Source: Pseudomonas fluorescens (lineage in GTDB: Bacteria; Pseudomonadota; Gammaproteobacteria; Pseudomonadales; Pseudomonadaceae). From it: a stretch of 64,000 nt of DNA. Of this stretch, positions 54,334 to 62,254 are shown one piece after another. The number at the start of each line of letters is the position of its first letter. Position 1 is the first letter of the stretch. A program made the position numbers and the translations under genes. The notes beneath the pieces are model-generated. The model did not search any database and had not been told where the DNA came from. It saw nothing but the letters and a program-made list of their open reading frames with translations. The stretch covers positions 62,001-126,000 of the forward strand of contig NZ_LVEJ01000019.1 in NCBI RefSeq assembly GCF_001648775.1. The letters run 5' to 3'.

Positions 54334-55138
54334 TTTGTCTCTTGTTGCGCTGCCTGGCGGCTTGCCTGACAAGCGTCAGGTCGCGGCTTCTTTTTCTCGC
54401 GCGGCGGCCAGTTACGACAGCGTCGCCGAGTTGCAACGTGATGTCGGTACACAGTTGCTGCAGCGCTTGCCGGTGGCTTTCACACCCGCGCGTTGGCTGG
54501 ATCTGGGGTGCGGCACCGGTTATTTCACCCGAGCACTGGGCTCGCGTTTTACTCCGGGCCACGGTTTGGCGCTGGACATTGCCGAGGGCATGCTCAATCA
54601 CGCGCGGCCATTGGGCGGTGCCGAGCATTTCATTGCAGGCGATGCAGAACGGCTGCCATTGCAGGATTCGACCTGCGATCTGATCTTCTCCAGCCTCGCG
54701 GTGCAGTGGTGTGCGGATTTCGACGCGGTGCTCAGCGAAGCCTTTCGCGTGCTGAAACCAGGTGGGATTTTCGCGTTTGCTAGTCTTTGTGTAGGGACGC
54801 TGTTTGAGTTGCGTGATAGCTGGCGACAGGTCGATGGGCTGGTGCACGTCAATCGCTTCCGTGAGTTCGCCCGCTATGAGCAGCTGTGTGCGTCCAGCGG
54901 TTTGCGGGCGTTGAGTCTGGAACAACAACCGCACGTGTTGCATTACCCGGATGTGCGCAGCCTGACCCATGAATTGAAAGCTTTAGGGGCGCACAATCTG
55001 AATCCGGGACGGCCGGGCGGTTTGACTGGGCGGGCGCGGATTCTCGGGCTGGTCGAAGCTTACGAGCAGTTCCGTGAGGCGTCGGGATTGCCGGCGACTT
55101 ATCAGGTGGTCTACGCCGTGTTGGAGAAACCCGTATGA
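54326..55138 (+). CDS. bioC: Malonyl-ACP O-methyltransferase BioC
   Basis: 270 residues. LDLGCGTGYFTRALG near residue 55 is the SAM-binding motif, with AERLPLQDSTCDLIFSSLAV further on. It methylates malonyl-ACP to start pimelate synthesis. ATG 54326 (MTDLSL) is used; an ATG at 54314 adds four residues and is possible. Both starts overlap bioH, and its stop overlaps bioD (ATGA). Confidence 0.95.
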   Translation: MTDLSLVALPGGLPDKRQVAASFSRAAASYDSVAELQRDVGTQLLQRLPVAFTPARWLDLGCGTGYFTRALGSRFTPGHGLALDIAEGMLNHARPLGGAEHFIAGDAERLPLQDSTCDLIFSSLAVQWCADFDAVLSEAFRVLKPGGIFAFASLCVGTLFELRDSWRQVDGLVHVNRFREFARYEQLCASSGLRALSLEQQPHVLHYPDVRSLTHELKALGAHNLNPGRPGGLTGRARILGLVEAYEQFREASGLPATYQVVYAVLEKPV

Positions 55139-55815
55139 GCGCAGCCTATTTCATTACCGGAACGGACACTGACGTAGGCAAGACCACCGTCGCCGCCGGA
55201 TTGCTGCATGCGGCGCGGTCCGCCGGGTTGAGTACGGCGGCGGGCAAGCCGGTCGCTTCCGGGTGCGAAGTGACGTCGAAGGGGTTGCGTAACTCCGACG
55301 CGCTGGCATTGCTGGCCGAGTGTTCGTTGCCGCTGAGTTATCAACAGGTCAATCCGGTGGCATTCGAGCCGGCGATTGCTCCACATCTGGCGGCGCGCGA
55401 GGCTGGGGTGGCGCTGACGGTGCAATCGCTGCTGGCACCGATGCGCGAGATTCTGGCGATGAACGCCGATTTCACCCTGATCGAAGGCGCGGGTGGCTGG
55501 CGCGTGCCGTTGGCCGACCAGGACAATCTGTCGGATTTGGCGATCGCGCTGAAGCTGCCGGTGATTCTGGTGGTAGGCGTGCGCCTGGGCTGCATCAGTC
55601 ATGCGCTGCTGACGGCTGAGGCGATTGCCCGGGATGGTCTGCAACTGGCCGGATGGGTGGCGAATATCATCGATCCGAAGACTTCGCGGCTGGAGGAAAA
55701 CCTCGCCACATTGGCCGAGCGCATTCCGGCGCCGTGTCTGGGCCGGGTGCCGAAACTGAAGGTGTTGAGTGCAGAGGCGGTAGCAGATCATTTGCAACTG
55801 GATCTGCTCGACTAA
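55135..55815 (+). CDS. bioD: Dethiobiotin synthetase
   Basis: 226 residues. The P-loop is GTDTDVGKTTVAAG at residues 8-21; IEGAGGWRVPL near 120 and VVGVRLGCISHALLT near 145 are family motifs. It makes dethiobiotin from diaminopelargonate, ATP and CO2. bioA is not in this window. It is translationally coupled to bioC. Confidence 0.97.
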   Translation: MSAAYFITGTDTDVGKTTVAAGLLHAARSAGLSTAAGKPVASGCEVTSKGLRNSDALALLAECSLPLSYQQVNPVAFEPAIAPHLAAREAGVALTVQSLLAPMREILAMNADFTLIEGAGGWRVPLADQDNLSDLAIALKLPVILVVGVRLGCISHALLTAEAIARDGLQLAGWVANIIDPKTSRLEENLATLAERIPAPCLGRVPKLKVLSAEAVADHLQLDLLD

Positions 55816-55922
55816 GCTTTTCTCTATGGACAGGCACTGTGCCATTAGTGTTTTTGACGGGTGTTTTTCTGACGCCTCTGTTTCAATGGCGCCATTGATC
55901 CTTCCCAAGGATGAGAACCGTT

Positions 55923-56219
55923 ATGGAAATCTCCGGTAACACAGCTTTTTACGCAGGTCTGAGCTCGATTCAGAGCGGGCAGAACCGCGTCGATCAGGCG
56001 GCCAGTCAGATCGCCAACAACACCATCGAGCGTTCGGTCACCAGCCAGTCTTCGGAGGCGCAGATTGATCGTCTGCGTGGTGTGGATCGTAGCCAGCAGA
56101 TGGATCCTGGCAGCGACATGGTTCAGATGGCCCAGGGCAAATTCCAAGTGGAACTGGGAGCGAAAGTCGCCAAGGCATCCGACGAAGTGCTCGGTACGAT
56201 CATCGATACGTTCGCATGA
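55923..56219 (+). CDS. Small conserved protein with a flagellar-rod-like N-terminus
   Basis: 98 residues. The N-terminal segment (YAGLSSIQSGQNRVDQAASQ followed by IANN) resembles the start of flagellar rod and hook proteins such as FlgC, while the rest (QMAQGKFQVELGAKVAKASD) fits their C-terminal helix, with no middle domain. No flagellar genes are nearby. AAGGA at 55907-55911 is 11 bp before ATG 55923; the in-frame ATG at 55911 overlaps that site and is unlikely. A good terminator follows. Function unknown. Confidence 0.8.
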   Translation: MEISGNTAFYAGLSSIQSGQNRVDQAASQIANNTIERSVTSQSSEAQIDRLRGVDRSQQMDPGSDMVQMAQGKFQVELGAKVAKASDEVLGTIIDTFA

Positions 56220-56241
56220 TTTTTCCGCCGTCTGCCTGCTG

Positions 56242-56268
56242 AACGCCGCGCCTTGTCGCGGCGTTTTT
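56242..56268 (+). terminator. Rho-independent terminator after the FlgC-like gene
   Basis: AACGCCGCG / CGCGGCGTT stem with a 6-base loop, followed by TTT, 22 bp after the stop codon. Confidence 0.88.
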
Positions 56269-56389
56269 CGTTGTAAGTCCTTCTCTCTCAACTAATCTTT
56301 TTGCAGCGCCCATGACTCGCTCGAGCCCATGGCGGTTTTCTGTGTCCGGCGTTTGAAAAATCTGATGACGAACGGCAAAAGATCGATGC

Positions 56390-56433
56390 TTGACAAGATT
56401 TCGGCGTAAACGTATGTTTCAAACAACTGTTTG
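56390..56433 (+). promoter_or_regulatory. fadE promoter with a PsrA-type operator
   Basis: TTGACA (56390-56395), 17 bp, TATGTT (56413-56418) form a good sigma-70 promoter. Immediately after, CAAACAACTGTTTG (56420-56433) matches the PsrA consensus (G/C)AAAC-N2-4-GTTT(G/C) and would cover the transcription start. PsrA is the long-chain fatty-acid-responsive repressor of beta-oxidation genes in pseudomonads. Confidence 0.8.
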
Positions 56434-56494
56434 ACCGTCACAACAAATCAACACGGTCGTTCATTCCCGGTTACATCAGCAGAGGTTTATCGCT

Positions 56495-58300
56495 ATGCCT
56501 GACTACAAGGCCCCCTTGCGTGATATTCGCTTCGTTCGTGACGAGCTGCTCGGCTACGAAGCGCACTATCAGAGCCTTCCGGCTTGCGCAGACGCGACTC
56601 CGGACATGGTTGACGCCATTCTCGAAGAAGGCGCCAAGTTTTGTGAGCAGGTACTGGCACCGCTGAACCGCGTGGGCGACCTCGAAGGTTGCACCTGGAG
56701 CGAATCCGGCGTGAAAACCCCGACGGGTTTCAAAGAGGCTTACAAGCAATTTGTTGAAGGCGGCTGGCCAAGCCTCGCTCACGACGTTGAGCACGGCGGC
56801 CAAGGCCTGCCGGAGTCGCTGGGTCTGGCTGTGAGCGAAATGGTTGGCGAAGCCAACTGGTCGTGGGGCATGTACCCAGGCCTGTCGCACGGCGCGATGA
56901 ACACCATCTCCGAGCACGGCACCCCTGAGCAGCAAGAAGCCTATCTGACCAAGCTGGTTTCCGGCGAATGGACCGGCACCATGTGCCTGACCGAACCGCA
57001 CTGCGGCACCGACCTGGGCATGCTGCGCACCAAGGCCGAACCTCAGGCCGACGGTTCTTACAAAGTCTCCGGCACCAAGATCTTCATCTCGGCCGGTGAA
57101 CACGACATGGCCGACAACATCGTCCACATCGTGCTGGCCCGCCTGCCGGACGCACCGGCTGGCACCAAAGGCATCTCGTTGTTCATCGTTCCAAAGTTCA
57201 TGCCCAATGCTGATGGCACCGTCGGTGAGCGCAACGCAGTGACCTGCGGTTCGCTGGAACACAAGATGGGCATCCACGGCAACGCCACTTGCGTGATGAA
57301 CTTCGACGGCGCCACCGGTTTCCTGATCGGCCCGGCGAACAAAGGCCTGAACTGCATGTTCACCTTTATGAACACCGCACGTCTGGGTACCGCACTGCAA
57401 GGTCTGGCCCACGCCGAGATCGGTTTCCAGGGCGGCCTGAAGTACGCTCGCGATCGTCTGCAAATGCGCTCGCTGACTGGCCCGAAAGCGCCGGAAAAAG
57501 CCGCTGACCCGATCATCGTGCACCCGGATGTACGCCGCATGCTGTTGACCATGAAGGCGTTCGCCGAAGGCAACCGTGCGATGGTGTACTTCACCGCCAA
57601 ACAGGTCGACATCGTCAAATACGGCGTCGATGAAGAAGAGAAAAAGAAAGCCGACGCACTGCTGGCCTTCATGACTCCGATCGCTAAAGCGTTCATGACC
57701 GAAGTCGGTTTCGAATCCGCTAACCACGGCGTTCAGATCTACGGCGGCCACGGCTTCATCGCCGAGTGGGGCATGGAGCAGAACGTTCGCGACAGCCGCA
57801 TTTCGATGCTGTACGAAGGCACCACCGGTATTCAGGCACTCGACCTGCTGGGCCGTAAAGTGCTGATGACGCAAGGCGAGGCTCTGAAAGGCTTCACCAA
57901 GATCGTTCACAAGTTCTGCCAGAACAACGAAGGCAACGAAGCCGTTGCAGAATTCGTTGCACCGCTGGCCGCGATCAACAAGGAATGGGGTGAGCTGACC
58001 ATGAAGGTCGGTATGGCTGCCATGAAAGATCGCGAAGAAGTGGGCGCGGCCTCCGTGGACTACCTGATGTACTCCGGTTATGCCTGCCTGGCTTATTTCT
58101 GGGCCGACATGGCGCGTCTGGCCGCTGAAAAGCTGGCAGAAGGCACCGGCGACGCAGCGTTCTACACCGCCAAGCTGCAAACTGCGCGCTTCTACTTCCA
58201 GCGCATCCTGCCGCGTACCCGTACGCACGTGGCCACCATGCTGTCGGGCGCCAACAACCTGATGGACATGAAAGAAGAAGACTTCGCACTGGGCTACTAA
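56495..58300 (+). CDS. fadE: Long-chain-type acyl-CoA dehydrogenase (FadE)
   Basis: 601 residues, longer than classic acyl-CoA dehydrogenases because of an extra C-terminal domain. It starts MPDYKAPLRDIRFVRDELLG, the acyl-CoA dehydrogenase N-terminal extension; MCLTEPHCGTDLGMLRTKA binds FAD, and Glu441 in LYEGTTGIQALDLLGRKVL is the likely catalytic base. It does the first step of beta-oxidation. GAGG precedes the ATG. It corresponds, as I recall, to PA0506 (FadE1). A PsrA-type operator controls it. Confidence 0.93.
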   Translation: MPDYKAPLRDIRFVRDELLGYEAHYQSLPACADATPDMVDAILEEGAKFCEQVLAPLNRVGDLEGCTWSESGVKTPTGFKEAYKQFVEGGWPSLAHDVEHGGQGLPESLGLAVSEMVGEANWSWGMYPGLSHGAMNTISEHGTPEQQEAYLTKLVSGEWTGTMCLTEPHCGTDLGMLRTKAEPQADGSYKVSGTKIFISAGEHDMADNIVHIVLARLPDAPAGTKGISLFIVPKFMPNADGTVGERNAVTCGSLEHKMGIHGNATCVMNFDGATGFLIGPANKGLNCMFTFMNTARLGTALQGLAHAEIGFQGGLKYARDRLQMRSLTGPKAPEKAADPIIVHPDVRRMLLTMKAFAEGNRAMVYFTAKQVDIVKYGVDEEEKKKADALLAFMTPIAKAFMTEVGFESANHGVQIYGGHGFIAEWGMEQNVRDSRISMLYEGTTGIQALDLLGRKVLMTQGEALKGFTKIVHKFCQNNEGNEAVAEFVAPLAAINKEWGELTMKVGMAAMKDREEVGAASVDYLMYSGYACLAYFWADMARLAAEKLAEGTGDAAFYTAKLQTARFYFQRILPRTRTHVATMLSGANNLMDMKEEDFALGY

Positions 58301-58319
58301 GCCTTAACGCGGTCTTTTG

Positions 58320-58357
58320 AAAAACCGCTGCTCCTACGGGGGCAGCGGTTTTTTTTT
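58320..58357 (+). terminator. Rho-independent terminator of fadE
   Basis: AAAAACCGCTGC / GCAGCGGTTTTT, a 12-bp stem with a 10-base loop and a long T-tract, 20 bp after the fadE stop. Confidence 0.94.
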
Positions 58358-58573
58358 GCGCTGGATTTGCCCCAACACTGGGGACGTTTCCCCAGCAGAA
58401 ACGGTGAGCTGACCGCGCGCAGCCCCAGCGTTTATTGATTCAAAATGTTTCTCGTAAGGATGGCCAATTAATTGCACTGCGCAGATTAACCGGCGCTCAC
58501 GAGAAATCCTGTGCTGTTCCACGACGCCTCTCGCCCGGCAAAACGCATAACAACAACCGTCAGGGTGAAGCAC

Positions 58574-60676
58574 ATGAACATCTGCCGACTTGTCTGGTTA
58601 GCCTTTGCACTTGCTGCCTCCAGTGCCATGGCGGCTGATCCCGCCGAAGTGGATCCGCCCGTTCCGGAAGTGCCAAGCCTGCAATCCTTGCGTGGCATGG
58701 TCCCGCCCGATCCCTCCGGAACCGAGGGTGGGCGCAAGGTCGACCTGATGACCGACTACGTGCTCAATCGCTCCGCCGCGATCCTGCTCGGCAAGGCGTT
58801 GTTCTGGGACATGGAAGTCGGCAGCGATGGCGCGACCGCTTGTGCGTCCTGCCACTATCACGCCGGCGTCGATCACCGCATTACCAACCAGCTCAACCCC
58901 GGCCAGGCGCACACCAACGCCAACGTTGCCTCGATCTTCAACAAACCCTTTGTAGCGTCGGACATTCCCGGCGACGTGGCGTCCTACACGACGCTGTCCG
59001 GCGGTAAGGGCGGGCCGAACTACACGCTGAAGAAAACCGATTTCCCGACCCATGTGCTGAGCAACCCGCTGGAGCGCAACTCGCCGATTGTTTACTCGAC
59101 GGACGACGTGGTCGGTTCTCAAGGCGTGTTCGACGCCAACTTCGTCAAACCCAACCAGCCACGTTTCGACAAATGCACCCAGCAGCCCGATGGCATTTTC
59201 CAGGTCGGCGGTATCAACGTGCGCCGCAGCACCGGGCGCAACGCGCCCTCGGTGATCAACGCCGCGTTCAACGTGCGCAACTTCTGGGATGGCCGCGCGA
59301 ACAACGTGTTCAACGGTTTCTCACCGTTCGGCAATCGTGATCCCGATGCGGGGATTTACGTGACCAGCGAGCGCAGCACCGTGGCAAGCAAAGTCCGGCT
59401 GGCGCTCAACGACGCTTCTGCCGCGTCGCAAGCGGTAGGCCCGCCCGGTAGCGGGGTGGAAATGTCCTGCGGTGGCCGCACCTTTGCCGACATTGGCCGG
59501 CGCATGCTTGATCAACTGATGCTCAAACAACAGCGGATTTCTTCCAACGACTCCGTGCTCGCTTCGGTATCCGGCGCGCGGCGTCCGACTTATCGCGAAT
59601 TGATCAAAAACGCCTTCCAGCCACGTCTGTGGAACGCCACGCAAAATGTGCTGGTGGGCGGTGCGCCGTATACGCAGATGGAAGCCAACTTCCCGCTGTT
59701 CTTCGGGCTGGCGATTCAGATGTACGAATCGACCTTGATCTCCGACCAGGCGCCGATTGATGCCTATCTGCAAGGCGATTCAACCGCCATGAACGCGCAG
59801 CAAGTTCAGGGCATGAACCTGTTCCTCGGCAAGGGCAAATGCGTCAATTGCCACGGCGGCGCGGAGCTGACCAACGCCGCCAGCCGTTTGCTGATGCACC
59901 CGCGTGAACGCATCGAACGCATGGTTATGGCCGACAATCTGACCACGCTCTATGACAACGGCTTCTACAACACCGGCGTGCGTCCGACCTCGGAAGACCT
60001 CGCGCTTGGCGGGTCAGATGCCTGGGGCAATCCGTGGTCATTCAGCCGTCAGTACAACAAGCTGTTGCAGGGCGGCAGCATTCCCGATCCGCTGGACGTC
60101 GATGTCTGCACCTTCGAAGCACCCCTGAGCGCAGCGATCCCGTGCGACGCCACGCTCAAACCCAACGTCAACTTCCGCGATTCGGTCGACGGCGCTTTCA
60201 AGACGCCGACCCTGCGCAACATCGCGCTGACCGGGCCGTACTTTCACAACGGCAGCCGCGCGACGCTCAAGCAAGTGATGGAGTTCTACAACCGTGGCGG
60301 TGATCGCCGTGGCGAGGACGCCAACAACACCAGCGGTTTCGAGCATCCTTCGGCGAATCAGCACAACACCTCGAACCTTGATCCGGACATGACCAATCTC
60401 AACCTGACGCCGGAAGAAATCGACGCGCTGGTGAAATTCATGGAAATCGGCCTGACCGATCCGCGCGTGGCCTGGGAGCGGGCGCCGTTCGATCATCCGT
60501 CGCTGGTCATCCCGCAGGGCCATATCGGTGATGAAAACGCCGTGACCCAGCGCCCCGCCAGTCCGAAAGTCACCACCCGGCAAGCGGCGGATGCTTCGCT
60601 CAATCTCAAGCCCTACGGTGCCGAAGGACGCAGTCCGGCAGAGGGCCCGCTGCTGCCGTTTTACAACGATCTTTGA
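58574..60676 (+). CDS. Exported di-haem cytochrome c peroxidase-like protein (MauG/CcpA)
   Basis: 700 residues with a signal peptide (MNICRLVWLAFALAASSAMA). Haem-c sites are CASCH at residue 90 and CVNCH at residue 423; the late FKTPTLRNIALTGPYFHNGS motif is typical of the bacterial di-haem peroxidase/MauG superfamily. The haem spacing of about 330 residues and the overall length are roughly double those of classical CcpA, so it is probably a distinct branch with its own substrate. It is preceded by the fadE terminator and thus has its own promoter. It would act in the periplasm. Confidence 0.85.
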   Translation: MNICRLVWLAFALAASSAMAADPAEVDPPVPEVPSLQSLRGMVPPDPSGTEGGRKVDLMTDYVLNRSAAILLGKALFWDMEVGSDGATACASCHYHAGVDHRITNQLNPGQAHTNANVASIFNKPFVASDIPGDVASYTTLSGGKGGPNYTLKKTDFPTHVLSNPLERNSPIVYSTDDVVGSQGVFDANFVKPNQPRFDKCTQQPDGIFQVGGINVRRSTGRNAPSVINAAFNVRNFWDGRANNVFNGFSPFGNRDPDAGIYVTSERSTVASKVRLALNDASAASQAVGPPGSGVEMSCGGRTFADIGRRMLDQLMLKQQRISSNDSVLASVSGARRPTYRELIKNAFQPRLWNATQNVLVGGAPYTQMEANFPLFFGLAIQMYESTLISDQAPIDAYLQGDSTAMNAQQVQGMNLFLGKGKCVNCHGGAELTNAASRLLMHPRERIERMVMADNLTTLYDNGFYNTGVRPTSEDLALGGSDAWGNPWSFSRQYNKLLQGGSIPDPLDVDVCTFEAPLSAAIPCDATLKPNVNFRDSVDGAFKTPTLRNIALTGPYFHNGSRATLKQVMEFYNRGGDRRGEDANNTSGFEHPSANQHNTSNLDPDMTNLNLTPEEIDALVKFMEIGLTDPRVAWERAPFDHPSLVIPQGHIGDENAVTQRPASPKVTTRQAADASLNLKPYGAEGRSPAEGPLLPFYNDL

Positions 60677-60786
60677 GGGGAATTTCCCAGCCTGGCCATC
60701 ATTCATGATGGCCATCGCCTCGCTGGAGGCAAAAAACTTGGCAAATCGCTCAGATAGTCAGGTTTTCTGCCGTTAAAGAGACTGCG

Positions 60787-60802
60787 TGTGATCTGGATCA
60801 CA
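60787..60802. promoter_or_regulatory. CRP/Vfr binding site before the diguanylate cyclase gene
   Basis: TGTGATCTGGATCACA is a perfect TGTGA-N6-TCACA palindrome, the cAMP-receptor-protein consensus shared by Pseudomonas Vfr/Crp. It lies 73 bp before the likely start codon. Also upstream is a perfect hairpin, GGCCATCA-TTCA-TGATGGCC (60694-60713), without a T-tract. Confidence 0.8.
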
Positions 60803-60874
60803 TTGTGTGTGCTTAACTGGCCACATTGCAGGCACAATGCCATCTCTTTGATATGACGGGTCGGAGCTTTACCC

Positions 60875-62164
60875 TTGCCGCGTTCTTCCGCTGTACGTTT
60901 CAGTCATTTCCTGCCTTCACTGCTGTTGTTACTCGCGGGGTTGGCGGCTGCGTACGTCAAAGACCTCAACGTGTTCTTCACGTCGCTGTTCAACGTGCTG
61001 CCAACGTTGGTGCTGTTGCTGGGCGGCGCTTATTGCGCGGTTTATCGACGTCAGCGTGAACTGTTTCTGATGCTCACGGTGTATATCGCCTACTTTTTGC
61101 TCGACACCCAGACCGACTATTACCGCGACAACGGCAAGGTGCGCGAAGACGCTGCCGTGGTCTTTCACCTTGTGTGTTTGTTGTTGCCGTTGTTGTTCGG
61201 CCTGTTTGCGGCGTGGCAGGAACGTACGCATCTGTTCCAGGACATGGTCGCGCGCTTCGCCGTGTTGCTGGCCTTCGGCAGCGTGGCGCTGGGGCTTGAG
61301 CAAAGTTATCCCCAGGCGTTGCTGATGTGGCTCTCGGAAATCCGTTGGCCGGCGCTGCACGGCGCGTGGATGAGTCTGATCCAGCTCTCGTATCCGGTGT
61401 TCATCTCGGCGTTCCTGCTGCTCGCCTGGCAGTATTGGCGCAACCCGCGGCCGCTGCATGCGGCGCAACTGGTGGGTTTGCTCGGGGTGTTCTGGATGCT
61501 GCCGAAAACCTTCATCCTGCCGTTTACCCTGAACATCATGTGCAGCCAGGTGATGTTGATGATCGCCGCCGCCGTTGCGCATGAGGCTTATCAAATGGCC
61601 TTCCGTGACGAGCTCACCGGTCTGCCGGGGCGTCGCGCGCTCAACGAACGCATGCAGCGCCTCGGGCGCAATTACGTACTGGCGATGAGCGACGTCGACC
61701 ACTTCAAGAAATTCAACGACACCCACGGCCACGATGTCGGTGATCAGGTGCTGCGTCTGGTCGCCAGCAAACTGTCGAAAATCAGCGGTGGCGGTAGGGC
61801 ATATCGCTATGGCGGTGAGGAATTCGCCCTGGTATTCGCAGGCAAAACCCTCGAAGAGTGCATGCCGCACCTTGAGGTGATCCGCGAGTCGATTGCCTCC
61901 TACAGCATTCAACTGCGCAATCAGGAAAACCGCCCGCAGGATGACCAGCAAGGTCGGCAGCGCCGCGCCGGCTCCGGGGCCTCCAGCGTTTCGGTCACGG
62001 TGAGCATTGGCGTTGCTGAACGAGTGGAGCAGCGCAACCCGGAACAAGTGCTGAAATCCGCTGACGAGGCGCTCTACGCCGCCAAAGGCGCGGGGCGTAA
62101 CTGCGTGATGGCGTACGGGCAGAATCGTCGCGGCGCGGTGCGCATGGACGCTGCCGCAGGTTGA
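60875..62164 (+). CDS. Membrane diguanylate cyclase (GGDEF)
   Basis: 429 residues. Seven or so membrane segments fill residues 10-240, then a GGDEF domain runs to about residue 415: FRDELTGLPGRRALNERMQR, SDVDHFKKFNDTHGHDVGDQ, active-site GGEEF, and SIGVAE. The RxxD inhibitory site five residues before GGEEF is absent (SGGG there). The likely start is TTG 60875 with GGAG at 60863-60866, 8 bp away; no in-frame ATG exists until about residue 65. It makes cyclic di-GMP. The CRP/Vfr site suggests cAMP control. Confidence 0.88.
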   Translation: MPRSSAVRFSHFLPSLLLLLAGLAAAYVKDLNVFFTSLFNVLPTLVLLLGGAYCAVYRRQRELFLMLTVYIAYFLLDTQTDYYRDNGKVREDAAVVFHLVCLLLPLLFGLFAAWQERTHLFQDMVARFAVLLAFGSVALGLEQSYPQALLMWLSEIRWPALHGAWMSLIQLSYPVFISAFLLLAWQYWRNPRPLHAAQLVGLLGVFWMLPKTFILPFTLNIMCSQVMLMIAAAVAHEAYQMAFRDELTGLPGRRALNERMQRLGRNYVLAMSDVDHFKKFNDTHGHDVGDQVLRLVASKLSKISGGGRAYRYGGEEFALVFAGKTLEECMPHLEVIRESIASYSIQLRNQENRPQDDQQGRQRRAGSGASSVSVTVSIGVAERVEQRNPEQVLKSADEALYAAKGAGRNCVMAYGQNRRGAVRMDAAAG

Positions 62165-62254
62165 GTGATGACGGCGCATTCAGCGTCTGCACAGTGATTG
62201 TGGGGCGTGGTGGCCGGCAGTAGGTTGAGGCAATCTGCTGACGGAGAAGCCACC

